From positions 1 to 51,397 of the forward strand of contig CAJTVF010000013.1 of NCBI GenBank assembly GCA_910579435.1: a DNA stretch of 51,397 nucleotides. The letters are read 5' to 3'. The position numbers and the translations under genes were made by a program. Under the pieces are notes generated by a model, which was given only the letters and a program-made list of their open reading frames with translations, was not told where the DNA came from and did no database searches. This stretch comes from an uncultured Oscillibacter sp. GTDB lineage: Bacteria > Bacillota > Clostridia > Oscillospirales > Oscillospiraceae. Positions within the stretch are counted from its first letter, which is position 1; each line of letters starts with the position of its first letter. This document shows positions 7,087-15,700 of this stretch, piece after piece.

Positions 7087-8334
7087 ATGCCCCATAGAGC
7101 ATCTTATCGAGGACCTCTGATCCTCATTGCTTGTGTAGCCCTGGGTGCTGTCTTGGGCCTTTCCCTGGAAGAAAAGGCGGCCTTTCTCTACCCCATCGGA
7201 CAAATCTGGTTGAACCTGCTGTTCGTTCTGCTGGTGCCGCTGATCTTCTTCTCCATCTCCAGCTCCATCGCCGGGGTCAGTGACACCAGACGGGTGGGGA
7301 AGATGCTGGCCCTGACCATCGGTGTATTCGTGGTCACCGCCGCCGTCGCAGGAATTTATATGTTTGCCGTCACAGGGATCTTCGGCGTAGACACCTCCAT
7401 TCATCTGGGTGGGGTGGAGGCAGAAGCTGGAACCGCCGTCATGAGCGTGGGGGACCAGATCGTCAACACCTTCACCGTCAGCGATTTTCCCCTGGTAATC
7501 TCCCGGAGCCATATCCTGGCCCTCATCGTCTTTACGGTGTTCTTCGGCGTCACGGTGTCCTTGCTGGGAGAAAAGGGCCGCCCCGTGGCGGAGTGGCTGG
7601 GCCATCTGTCCCTGGTGTTCTACAAGATGGTAGAGCTTTTGATGAAGCTGGCTCCCCTGGGTCTGCTGGCCTACTTTGCCAACCTCACCGGGACCTACGG
7701 TGCGGACCTTCTGAAAAGCTACGCCCGGGGCCTGCTCATTTACTATCCGGCAGCCATTGTCTACTTCTTCGTGTTTCTGGCCCTTTACGCCTTCCTGGCG
7801 GCAGGCCCCTTGGGTGTGAGGAACTACTTCAAAAACATCCTCACCCCGGCCCTGACAGCCCTGGGCACCCGCTCCTCCGCTGCGGCCCTGCCCTTGCAGC
7901 TGGATGCCTGCGACAAACTGGGCGTTCCCCGGGAGGTCAGCTCCATGGTGGTGCCGGTGGGCGCTGCCTGCCACATGGACGGGGCCTGTATCGCCACCAT
8001 CTATGAGATCGTCCTTTGCTGCGCCCTGTTTGGCCACCCGCTGAACAGCGTCGGGGACTTTGCCTTTGCTCTGGTGATTGCGGTGGCCGGTTCCGTGACG
8101 GTGTCCTCCGTTCCCGGCGGCGGCGCGGCCATGGAAACCATGGTGATTTCCGCCTTCGGTTTCCCCGCCGCGGCCCTGCCGGTGCTTCTGATGATGACCC
8201 AGCTCTTTGACGCCGGGTGTACCCTCATCAACTCCTGCGGGGATACGGTCGCCTCCATGTTGGTAACCCGGATTCTCTACGGGAAGGACTGGTACAGAGA
8301 AAACCTGAATGCGGGGGGACAATCAGATGAATGA
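7087..8334 (+). CDS. Dicarboxylate/amino acid:cation symporter (DAACS family)
   Basis: A 415-residue Na+- or H+-coupled symporter of the GltP/DctA/SdcS fold with about eight membrane helices and two re-entrant hairpins. Visible signatures are the serine-rich hairpin-1 tip TRSSAAALP (about 261), the helix-7 MDGACIA (about 297) standing in for NMDGT, the hairpin-2 tip SSVPGGG (about 340), and the helix-8 NSCGDTVAS (about 382) whose Asp contacts substrate amino groups in relatives. The missing Asn of NMDGT may alter ion coupling. AGGGAG precedes the ATG. The hydrolase gene overlaps its end by 8 nt, so they are co-transcribed. Substrate is unknown; an amino acid or C4-dicarboxylate is likely. Confidence 0.9.
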   Translation: MPHRASYRGPLILIACVALGAVLGLSLEEKAAFLYPIGQIWLNLLFVLLVPLIFFSISSSIAGVSDTRRVGKMLALTIGVFVVTAAVAGIYMFAVTGIFGVDTSIHLGGVEAEAGTAVMSVGDQIVNTFTVSDFPLVISRSHILALIVFTVFFGVTVSLLGEKGRPVAEWLGHLSLVFYKMVELLMKLAPLGLLAYFANLTGTYGADLLKSYARGLLIYYPAAIVYFFVFLALYAFLAAGPLGVRNYFKNILTPALTALGTRSSAAALPLQLDACDKLGVPREVSSMVVPVGAACHMDGACIATIYEIVLCCALFGHPLNSVGDFAFALVIAVAGSVTVSSVPGGGAAMETMVISAFGFPAAALPVLLMMTQLFDAGCTLINSCGDTVASMLVTRILYGKDWYRENLNAGGQSDE

Positions 8335-9166
8335 CAGCACACAATGTATGGAAACCCATTGTGAGCGCTCCGACTATCGTCCGGATATTCACGGCACCCT
8401 GATTCCCGGCAGACGGGGGCGGCTGCTTTCTGTCCTTTACACCGCCGGAGGGGCGGGGCCGCATCCCGTCGTCCTGCTGTTCCACGGAATCCCCGGCTGC
8501 GAGCGGAATTTTGATCTTGCCCATTTCCTCCGCCGGGCAGGCTTCCATGTGCTGGTGTTTCACTACAGCGGTAGCTGGGGCAGCGACGGGGATTACTCCC
8601 TGACTCATGATCTGGAGGATGCCAACACGGCGTTGAACTGGCTCCTGGCAGATGAGGCCCACGGAATTGACAAACATCGCATCTATGCTGTGGGGCACAG
8701 TCTGGGCGGCTTCGTCTGCGCCCATTTGACGGCCTGCCGGACGGAAATCCGTGCCGGAGTCCTGCTGATGCCCTGCGATATCGGGCGACTTCCTCAAATT
8801 GCCGCTGAAAATCCCCGCGCCGCCGGAACGATCCGCCAGGTGCTGGAGGACAGCGCCCTATGGCTGAACGGCACCAGCGGAGAGGCCCTGCTGGAAGAGG
8901 CGGTCACACACAGCCGGGAATTTTGTCTGGAAGGCTTGGCGGAACCGCTGTCAAGGAAACCGGTCCTGTGCATTGCCGGAAGTCTGGATGTTCACACGCC
9001 TCCGGAACTCCACTACGCCCCTCTGGAACGGGCCGTCCAAAATCGAGGCGTCATGTTCCACATGGTCAGTTATCCAGCGGACCACTTCTTTTCCGACTGC
9101 CGGGAAACCGTCGCTAAGACAGTCGAGAGCTTTCTCCTGGAACAGCTTTCTATTGAAAAGAGCTAA
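8327..9166 (+). CDS. Alpha/beta hydrolase
   Basis: A 279-residue cytosolic alpha/beta hydrolase. The oxyanion segment HGIPG is near residue 53, the nucleophile elbow GHSLGG at about 123-128, a probable acid Asp in GSLDVHTP near 220, and the catalytic His in PADHFF near 252. ATG at 8327 lies inside the end of the symporter gene (8-nt overlap) and is preferred to the upstream in-frame ATG at 8309. Coupling to the transporter suggests it hydrolyses the imported compound or an ester/amide derivative of it. Nothing in the sequence fixes the substrate. Confidence 0.85.
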   Translation: MNDSTQCMETHCERSDYRPDIHGTLIPGRRGRLLSVLYTAGGAGPHPVVLLFHGIPGCERNFDLAHFLRRAGFHVLVFHYSGSWGSDGDYSLTHDLEDANTALNWLLADEAHGIDKHRIYAVGHSLGGFVCAHLTACRTEIRAGVLLMPCDIGRLPQIAAENPRAAGTIRQVLEDSALWLNGTSGEALLEEAVTHSREFCLEGLAEPLSRKPVLCIAGSLDVHTPPELHYAPLERAVQNRGVMFHMVSYPADHFFSDCRETVAKTVESFLLEQLSIEKS

Positions 9167-9177
9167 CCATAAGGGCC

Positions 9178-9213
9178 GCCGGGTCCCGCAGAATTACAGG
9201 ACCCGGCGACCTC
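9178..9213. terminator. Terminator between converging hydrolase and Rrf2 genes
   Basis: GCCGGGTCC (9178-9186) pairs with GGACCCGGC (9199-9207) over 12 nt. CTCTTTAT follows on the plus strand. Confidence 0.65.
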
Positions 9214-9214
9214 T

Positions 9215-9646
9215 TTATATTACATAATCGTTCCCGGCATCACGCGAATGTATGATATCCGCCACAGTGATGTGATCCAGATATTCGTTGATAACCCGAT
9301 TCAACCCCTTCCAGAGCGGCAGAGTACGGCAATTCGGGGCCCTTGGGCAGACATCTGCGGCTTCTTCCAGACAGGCAACAGGGGCCAGCGTTTCCTCCGT
9401 CAGCCGCAAAACCTCGCCTACCGTGTATTGTTCCGGCCCTCGGGTCAGCTTGTAGCCGCCTCCCTTGCCTCGCACGCCGGTGAGTAGCCGGGCCTTGACC
9501 AGGATTTTGATGATGGCTTCCAGATATTTTTCCGAAATTTCCTGCCGCTGTGCGATTTCTTTCAAGGGAATATACCCCTCCGACGGATGCTCAGCCAGGT
9601 CGGCCATAACCCGCAAGGCATAACGGCCTTTCGTTGAAATCAGCAT
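9215..9646 (-). CDS. Rrf2-family transcriptional regulator (CymR/IscR-like)
   Basis: A 143-residue winged-helix repressor beginning MLISTKGRYALRVMADLAEH, the typical Rrf2 start. The wing (GVRGKGGGYKL) is at about 57-66. Cys92, Cys100 and Cys106 have a spacing close to the Fe-S ligands of IscR, whereas B. subtilis CymR lacks such a trio, so an Fe-S or redox sensor is possible. It is divergent from cysK, the classic CymR arrangement, in which O-acetylserine sulfhydrylase also acts as co-repressor partner. It probably controls cysK and itself through the shared 246-bp intergenic region. Confidence 0.9.
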   Translation of the reverse strand: MLISTKGRYALRVMADLAEHPSEGYIPLKEIAQRQEISEKYLEAIIKILVKARLLTGVRGKGGGYKLTRGPEQYTVGEVLRLTEETLAPVACLEEAADVCPRAPNCRTLPLWKGLNRVINEYLDHITVADIIHSRDAGNDYVI

Positions 9647-9677
9647 ATGGCGACGCTCCTTTTAATAGAATATACCT

Positions 9678-9706
9678 ATTATACAACATGGTTAGTTGGG
9701 TTTCAA
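9678..9706 (-). promoter_or_regulatory. Sigma-A promoter of the rrf2 gene
   Basis: On the minus strand, -35 TTGAAA (9701-9706), a 17-nt spacer and -10 TATAAT (9678-9683). The -35 lies in TTTCAAGTG (9701-9709), whose inverted copy CACTTGAAA is at 9769-9777. These are candidate regulator contacts for both promoters. Confidence 0.75.
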
Positions 9707-9728
9707 GTGAGATTTTACACAATGACGA

Positions 9729-9757
9729 TTGACAAGGAATATCTTTCCTTCTATAAT
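9729..9757 (+). promoter_or_regulatory. Consensus sigma-A promoter of cysK with palindromic spacer
   Basis: TTGACA (9729-9734), 17-nt spacer, TATAAT (9752-9757). The spacer contains the near-palindrome AAGGAATATCTTTCCTT, a plausible Rrf2-family operator that would block RNA polymerase. Confidence 0.85.
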
Positions 9758-9892
9758 ACATATAAACCCACTTGAAAGGTTGGGATATAAAAGAATCCAT
9801 ATCCTGAATTTCGATGTCGTATCAATCATAGCTGACGGAGCGAGACAAACGCCACATTATTATGAGATTGAGATTACGAGGAGGAAACCGCT

Positions 9893-10825
9893 ATGAGCAA
9901 GATATACACATCCGCCGATCAGCTGATCGGCAAAACACCCCTGCTGGAGCTGGTTCACATTGAGAAGGAAGAGGGCCTGAAGGCCAAGGTTCTGGCGAAG
10001 CTGGAGTACTTCAACCCCGCCGGGTCCGTCAAGGACCGGATCGCCAAGGCCATGATCGACGACGCTGAGGAAAAAGGTCTGCTGAAAGAAGGCTCCGTCA
10101 TCATTGAGCCCACCTCCGGCAACACCGGCATCGGCCTGGCCTCCGTGGCCGCCGCCCGGGGTTACCGGATTATCATCGTCATGCCGGAGACTATGAGCGT
10201 GGAGCGCCGTCAGATGATGAAAGCCTACGGCGCGGAGCTGGTCCTCACCGAGGGGGCCCAGAGCATGAAGGGGGCCATCGCCAAGGCCGAGAAGCTGGCG
10301 AAGGAGATTCCCGGCAGCTTCATCCCCGGGCAGTTCGTAAACCCCGCCAACCCCGCCGCGCATAAGGCATCCACCGGCCCGGAGATCTGGGAGGACACCG
10401 ACGGGAAGGTAGATATCTTCGTGGCTGGCGTGGGCACCGGAGGCACCGTCACCGGCGTGGGGGCGTACCTGAAATCCCAGAATCCCGCCGTCAAAATCGT
10501 GGCGGTGGAGCCTGCCGCCTCCCCGGTGCTGAGCAAAGGCACCGCCGGGAGCCACAAGATTCAGGGTATCGGCGCGGGCTTTGTCCCGGAGGTGCTGGAC
10601 ACCGGCGTCTATGACGAGGTCATCGCCGTGGAGAACGAGGACGCCTTTGCCGCCGGGAAGCTGGTGGGCCGGAAGGAAGGTGTGCTGGTGGGCATCTCCT
10701 CTGGCGCGGCGGTCTGGGCGGCCATCCAGCTGGCCAAGCGGCCCGAGAACAGGGGTAAGACCATCGTGGCCCTGCTGCCCGATACGGGAGACCGTTACCT
10801 CTCCACGCCGCTGTTCCAGGATTGA
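9893..10825 (+). CDS. cysK: Cysteine synthase A (O-acetylserine sulfhydrylase)
   Basis: A 310-residue PLP enzyme making L-cysteine from O-acetylserine and sulfide in the cytosol. The PLP lysine is Lys47 in PAGSVKDRI. The substrate loop TSGNTG is at 74-79. The phosphate-binding GVGTGGT and the SSGAA segment near the C-terminus are intact. Length is normal. AGGAGG precedes the ATG after a roughly 130-nt untranslated leader. It is divergent from an Rrf2 regulator, so expression should respond to cysteine or sulfide supply. No cysE is nearby. Confidence 0.97.
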   Translation: MSKIYTSADQLIGKTPLLELVHIEKEEGLKAKVLAKLEYFNPAGSVKDRIAKAMIDDAEEKGLLKEGSVIIEPTSGNTGIGLASVAAARGYRIIIVMPETMSVERRQMMKAYGAELVLTEGAQSMKGAIAKAEKLAKEIPGSFIPGQFVNPANPAAHKASTGPEIWEDTDGKVDIFVAGVGTGGTVTGVGAYLKSQNPAVKIVAVEPAASPVLSKGTAGSHKIQGIGAGFVPEVLDTGVYDEVIAVENEDAFAAGKLVGRKEGVLVGISSGAAVWAAIQLAKRPENRGKTIVALLPDTGDRYLSTPLFQD

Positions 10826-10854
10826 GGGCTTCTAAAAATTCCGGCCCGGCACTG

Positions 10855-10882
10855 CGGACTTTTGGAAAGTCCGACAGATTTT
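10855..10882 (+). terminator. Probable cysK terminator
   Basis: CGGACTTT (10855-10862), loop TGG, AAAGTCCG (10866-10873), followed by ACAGATTTTC. The T-run is weak. Confidence 0.55.
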
Positions 10883-10902
10883 CCCCCTTTCCTGGTTTTT
10901 CG

Positions 10903-10931
10903 TTGACAAAAGCGTTTTCAAGTGCTAATAT
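10903..10931 (+). promoter_or_regulatory. Consensus promoter of the metN leader
   Basis: TTGACA (10903-10908), exactly 17 nt, TAATAT (10926-10931). The expected start near 10938 leaves only about 30 nt before the leader-peptide ATG. Confidence 0.85.
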
Positions 10932-10967
10932 ACCAATCAACTAAGTATGTTAAAGGAAGCGCGTGCA

Positions 10968-11078
10968 ATGCGTATTCGTGGTTTCCGAATGCAGGCCGGC
11001 ATGTGCATGGGCATGATGAATGTCCAGCGTTCTTTGCGCTCACTTGCCGCCTGCCTGAAGTACCGAGGAATCGTTTGA
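10968..11078 (+). CDS. Methionine-rich leader peptide upstream of metN
   Basis: A 36-codon ORF with its own AAGGAAG site, placed just behind a consensus promoter. The peptide starts MRIRGFRMQAGMCMGMMNVQ: six Met (positions 1, 8, 12, 14, 16, 17) and a Cys within 17 residues, then a basic tail containing a second Cys. The density of Met codons in front of a methionine-transporter gene and an intrinsic terminator is the arrangement of a ribosome-mediated attenuator sensing charged tRNA-Met or methionine. It is too short and peculiar to be an ordinary enzyme. I see no SAM-riboswitch or T-box features in the leader. Confidence 0.65.
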   Translation: MRIRGFRMQAGMCMGMMNVQRSLRSLAACLKYRGIV

Positions 11079-11115
11079 CCTGACGCGCCGCGCCGGTTTA
11101 ACGACTGCCGGCCAA

Positions 11116-11146
11116 AGCGGGGAGCCGTGAGCTCCCCGCTTTTTTG
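11116..11146 (+). terminator. Intrinsic terminator (attenuator) between leader peptide and metN
   Basis: AGCGGGGAGC (11116-11125), loop CGTGA, GCTCCCCGCT (11131-11140), then TTTTTT. It ends about 20 nt before the metN start codon. A weaker upstream hairpin (GCCGG at 11092-11096, CCGGC at 11108-11112) could compete with it. Confidence 0.88.
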
Positions 11147-11167
11147 CGTCTTAAAGAAGGGATTCGC

Positions 11168-12265
11168 TTGATAGAACTCAACCACATTTCCAAGGATTTT
11201 GGCAGCGGCCAGCTGCAGGTCCATGCCGTCCGGGATGTGTCCCTTTCCATCGAGAAGGGGGAAATCTTTGGCATCATCGGCTTCTCCGGGGCGGGAAAAT
11301 CCACCCTGGTCCGGTGTATGAACCTGCTGGAGCGGCCCACTGCCGGGACCGTGACGGTGGACGGACAGGAGCTGACCGCCCTGGCGACGAAGGAGCTCCG
11401 GCAGGCCCGGAAGAAGACCGGCATGATCTTCCAGCACTTCAACCTCATGCCCTCCCGGACGGTGTTCGGCAACGTGGCCTACCCGCTCCGGGGCAGCGGC
11501 CTCAGCAAGGCGGACATCCGGGAGAAGGTCCAGAGGCTCCTGGACTTGGTGGAGATCGGGGACAAGGCGGACGCCTATCCCCGGCAGCTCTCCGGCGGGC
11601 AGAAGCAGCGGGTGGCCATCGCCCGGGCCCTGGCCAACGACCCCAAGGTCCTCCTCTGCGACGAGGCCACCTCCGCCCTGGACCCCCAGACCACCAAGGC
11701 CATCCTTTCCCTCATCAGACACCTGAACGAGACCCTGGGCATCACCGTGGTCATCATCACTCACGAGATGGCGGTGGTCAAGGAGATCTGCGGCCGGGTG
11801 GCCGTCATGGAGCGGGGCCGGGTGGTGGAGCAGGGGGAGGCGTTCTCCATCTTCGCCAGGCCCAGGGAACCCGTCACCCGGAGCTTCATCCGTACCACCT
11901 CCAATCTCCAGAAGATCGAGGAGCTGATTGCCCAGGACTCTCCCATCGTCCGGCTCAAGCCCGGGGAACTCATTGTCCGGCTGAACTACGTGGAGCGGAG
12001 TCCCTCGGAGCCCGTGATCTCCGAGGCGTCCCGGCGGTTTGACGTGTCTCTGAACATTATTTTCGCCGACATCGAGATCATTCAGGGGGTCCTGCCCCTT
12101 TATTTTTCCATCAAACATGTGGGCTGCGAGCCTCTGACGCTGCATGACACCGCAGTGCTGTTCCCTCGGGAATGCCCGCCGCCCTGCGCCGACCTCTCTC
12201 TGATCCTGAACTACAAGGACAGCCTCTTTGTCGATCAGGCGCTGCTCGGCATTTACGAGATTTGA
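11168..12265 (+). CDS. metN: Methionine ABC transporter ATPase, C-terminal domain replaced
   Basis: ATP-binding subunit of the methionine importer. Walker A GFSGAGKST is at 38-46, Q-loop MIFQHF, signature LSGGQKQR near 141 and Walker B VLLCDEATSALD near 161-172. The NIL methionine-sensing domain begins near 265 (ELIVRLNYVERSPSEPVISE) but departs from the family after IEIIQGV near residue 309. The final 56 residues (from LPLYFSIKHVGC to LLGIYEI) are unrelated to NIL. The start is TTG 11168 behind GAAGGG, giving the usual MIELNHISKDFG. No metI permease or metQ binding protein follows. A deletion or recombination near 12096 probably removed the rest of the operon. Confidence 0.85.
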   Translation: MIELNHISKDFGSGQLQVHAVRDVSLSIEKGEIFGIIGFSGAGKSTLVRCMNLLERPTAGTVTVDGQELTALATKELRQARKKTGMIFQHFNLMPSRTVFGNVAYPLRGSGLSKADIREKVQRLLDLVEIGDKADAYPRQLSGGQKQRVAIARALANDPKVLLCDEATSALDPQTTKAILSLIRHLNETLGITVVIITHEMAVVKEICGRVAVMERGRVVEQGEAFSIFARPREPVTRSFIRTTSNLQKIEELIAQDSPIVRLKPGELIVRLNYVERSPSEPVISEASRRFDVSLNIIFADIEIIQGVLPLYFSIKHVGCEPLTLHDTAVLFPRECPPPCADLSLILNYKDSLFVDQALLGIYEI

Positions 12266-12417
12266 AGAGGCCGGATGGACTTTGGCAATCGGAATGCCCG
12301 CTGTGACCGTATGCGGATTCCGTCCACACGGCAGAGCCGTGAACGCGGCTTGGCCCATGGGCATTCGGTGCGATGCTTGGCGTTTGATTGCGGCGTCTTT
12401 TTCGGCAATAATAGGCG

Positions 12418-12455
12418 GCACCGTGGAGATCCATTGGATTTCCACGGTGCTTTTT
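12418..12455 (+). terminator. Strong terminator downstream of metN
   Basis: A 15-bp stem of 12418-12432 with 12436-12450 (one G-U pair), loop ATT, followed by TTTTTGTG. Confidence 0.88.
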
Positions 12456-12519
12456 GTGCTTTTTCCGGCGTTTTGAGGCCGATCACCGTAAGCGTCAAAT
12501 TAGCCAACCCAAAAGAGGA

Positions 12520-12549
12520 CCGCAGCGCTGAAGCGAAACAGCGCTGCGG
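12520..12549 (-). terminator. Hairpin downstream of PFOR
   Basis: CCGCAGCGCTG (12520-12530) and CAGCGCTGCGG (12539-12549) form a perfect 11-bp stem. On the minus strand it is followed by TCCTCTTTTG. It is a probable terminator of the long minus-strand unit. Confidence 0.6.
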
Positions 12550-12749
12550 CTCAAAAGAATCATGTAGTTGCGCAAAACTCAGGCGCATTAGCCGGGAGCA
12601 GCGGCACAGCCCAACCCTCCACGGTACGATCCAGCGTTGGAGCAGTTTTCAAAACCTATATTGTATTTTCTACCTTAACTCTGGGCTGTGCAAGACGCCG
12701 GAAAGATTAACGCTTACCTTTTGTCCGTCCAAAAGTGAACGCCTGAATT

Positions 12750-15700
12750 TCAGCACCCTTCCGCCAGCTTCTTATAGCGTGCGCAACGGGCTTTGATGTC
12801 TTCCACGGCCCTCTGATACAGGGCGTCGGCCTTGCCGGGGAAGTTGTTCTTCAAGGAGGCGAAGCGGTTCTCTCCCATGAGGAAGGGCAGCAGCTTTTCC
12901 GTGTCCGGCTCGGCGGAATCCAGCTGGAAGGGATTCTTCCCCTCCGCTGTCCGGCGGGGGTCGTAGCGGTAGAGCTGCCAGTAGCCGCACTCCACCGCCT
13001 TCTTCATCTCGTCCTGGGAGCAGCCCATGCCCTTCTTGATATGCTGCTCCAGGCAGGGGCAGTAGCAGATGACGATGGACGGGCCGGGATAGCTCTCCGC
13101 CTCCCGCAGGGCCTTGAGGGTCTGGGCCTGGTCCGCGCCCATAGCCGCCTGGGCCACGTACACATAGCCGTAATTCATGAAGATGGCCCCCAGGTCCTTC
13201 TTGGCGATCTGCTTGCCTCCGGCGGCGAATTTCGCCACGGCGGAGGTGGGGGTCGCCTTGGAGGACTGTCCGCCGGTGTTGGAGTACACCTCCGTGTCCA
13301 GTACCAGCAGATTCACGTCCCGGTTCTGGGCCAGCACGTGGTCAATGCCGCCGAAGCCGATGTCATAGGCCCAGCCGTCGCCGCCGATGGCCCAGACGGA
13401 CTTCTTAGCCAGGAATTCCCGGTTTTCCAGAATGCAGCGCACGTCCTCCGTCTGCTCCGCCTTCTCCAGGGCGGCGGTCAGCGCGTCGGTGAGGGCCCGG
13501 GACTTCTCCGCGTCCTCCCAGCCCGCGAGATACGCGCTCACGGCTTCCGGGGCCACGCCCGCCTCCTTCAGGGCCTCCAGGCGGATCAGCAGTTCCTTTC
13601 GGATGGCGTCCTGGGCGTGGAAGAAGCCGTAGGCGAACTCGGCGTTGTCCTCAAACAGCGAGTGCTCCCAGGCGGGGCCTCTCCCCCGCTCGTCCCGGCA
13701 GTAGGGCAGGATGGGCGCGCCGCCGCTGATGGCGGAGGAGCAGCCCGCCGCGTTGCCCGCGTACATCCGCTCGCCCACCATCTGGCTGAGGAGCTTGATA
13801 TAGGTCGTCTCCGCGCAGCCCGCGCAGGCGGAGGAGAACTGGAAGTAGGGCTTGGCAAACTGGATGTTTTTCACGCTCTTGCTATTGATAACGTCGGGTT
13901 TCAGGTATTTCTCGTTCATGGCCACCTGGTCGAACAGCGCCTGCTCCGGCTTCATCTCCTCGAAGGGGGTCATGACCAGGGCATCGGCGCTCTTTTCGCT
14001 CTGGTTGGCGGGGCAGGCCGTCAGGCACACGCCGCAGCCCAGGCAGTCGTAGGGGCTCACCTGCATGCGGAAGGAATACGCCGGAGCGTCCTTCCCAAGG
14101 CCCTTGGCGGGGACGGTCTCAAAGCCGGCGGGAACCCCGGCCTTCTCCTCCTCCGTCAGCAGCACCGGGCGGATGGCCGCGTGAGGGCAGCTCATGGCGC
14201 AGCGGTTGCACTGGATGCAGCTTTCGGCGTTCCACTTGGGCACCGTCACCGCCACGCCACGCTTGGAGTACGCGGAGGTGCCGTTCTCCCACGTGCCGTT
14301 CAGCACGCCGTGCTTTTTGAACACGGACACCGGCAGCTTGCCGCCCTGCTGGCGGTCCATGGGCAGGACGATCTCCTTAACAAAGTCGCTGGCCTGAATC
14401 TCCGGGGCGGGTGTGTCGGCGGCATCGGCCCAGCTTTCGGGGACCTCCACCCGCACCGCCGCGCTGACGCCCACGTCCACGGCGGCGTTGTTCATATCCA
14501 CGATGCTTTGCCCGGCCTTTTTGAAGTAGGAGTTGTAGTTGTTTTTCTTCATGTCCTCCACGGCCACGTCCAGGGGGATGACCTTGGTGAGGGCAAAGAA
14601 GGCGGCCTGGAGAATGCTGTTGGTCCGGTTGGCCCCCAGGCCCACCTGGACCGCCAGTTTGGCGGCGTCGATGATGTAGAACTGGGCGTGCTTCCGGGCC
14701 AGGTCCCGCTTCACCTTGCCGGGGAGACGGTCCTCCAGCTCTTCCGCGCTCCAGGGGCAGTTCAGCAGGTAGACGCCGCCCTCCTTCAGGTCCTCCGTGG
14801 TGTCGTATTTGTGGATGTACGTGGGGGCGTGGACCGCCACGAAGTCCGCGGAGCTCACCAGGTAAGTAGACCGGATGGGCTCGTCGCCAAAGCGCAGGTG
14901 GCTCTGGGTCAGGCCGCCGGACTTCATGGTGTCGTAGGAAAAATACGCCTGGGCGTACTTCCCTGCAATCAGGCCGATGGTGCTGATGGCGTTTTTATTG
15001 GCTCCCACGGTGCCGTCGCCGCCCAGGCCCCACAGCTTGCAGGAAACCTGTCCCGGATGGGGCAGCTCCACCTCTGTGTAATCCAGGGAGGTGTGGGTCA
15101 CGTCGTCGATGATGCCGATGGTGAAGCTGTTTTTCGGCGTATCCTGCCGGAGATTGTCATAGACGGCGATGAACTGGCCCGGGGTGGTGTCCTTGGAGGA
15201 AAGGCCGTAGCGGCCCCCCACCACCTGGATGTTCCCCCGGCCCGCCTGGGCCAGGGCGGTCACCACGTCCAGATACACCGGCTCACCCACGCTGCCGGGC
15301 TCCTTGGAGCGGTCCAGCACCGCGATTTTCTTCACCGTGGCGGGCAAAGCGGCGGCGAAGTGCTTCACGGAGAAGGGGCGGTAGAGGTGGATTTGCAAAA
15401 GCCCCACCTTCCGGCCCTGCTGGTTGAGGTAGTCCACCGTTTCCTTCACCGCCTCGGAGGCGGAGCACATCACCACGATGACCTCCTCCGCGTCGGGAGC
15501 GCCGTAGTAGTTGAACAGCTTGTAGTCCCGGCCCGTCAGCTTGTTGATCTCGTCCATGTAGTGCTGGACGGTATCCGGCAGGGCGGCGGTGGTCTCGTTG
15601 ACGCCCTCTTTGCACTGGAAGTAGACGTCCGGGTTGACGTTGTTGCCCCGGTTGGTGGGGTGCTCGGGGTTCAGGCACTGGCGGCGGAAGACCTGGAGGG

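Larger units (their letters stand above)
12266..12749. other. Gene-free region between metN and PFOR
   Basis: I see no supportable gene. It contains two terminator-type hairpins (listed separately) and an inverted GAATGCCC/GGGCATTC pair (12291-12298 and 12359-12366). It may be residue of the lost met operon. Confidence 0.55.

Noticed and set aside
10840..11150. SAM riboswitch or T-box before metN
   Set aside because: No T-box motif (AGGGTGGNACCGCG) or SAM-I core was seen. The leader is largely occupied by the small ORF and terminator.
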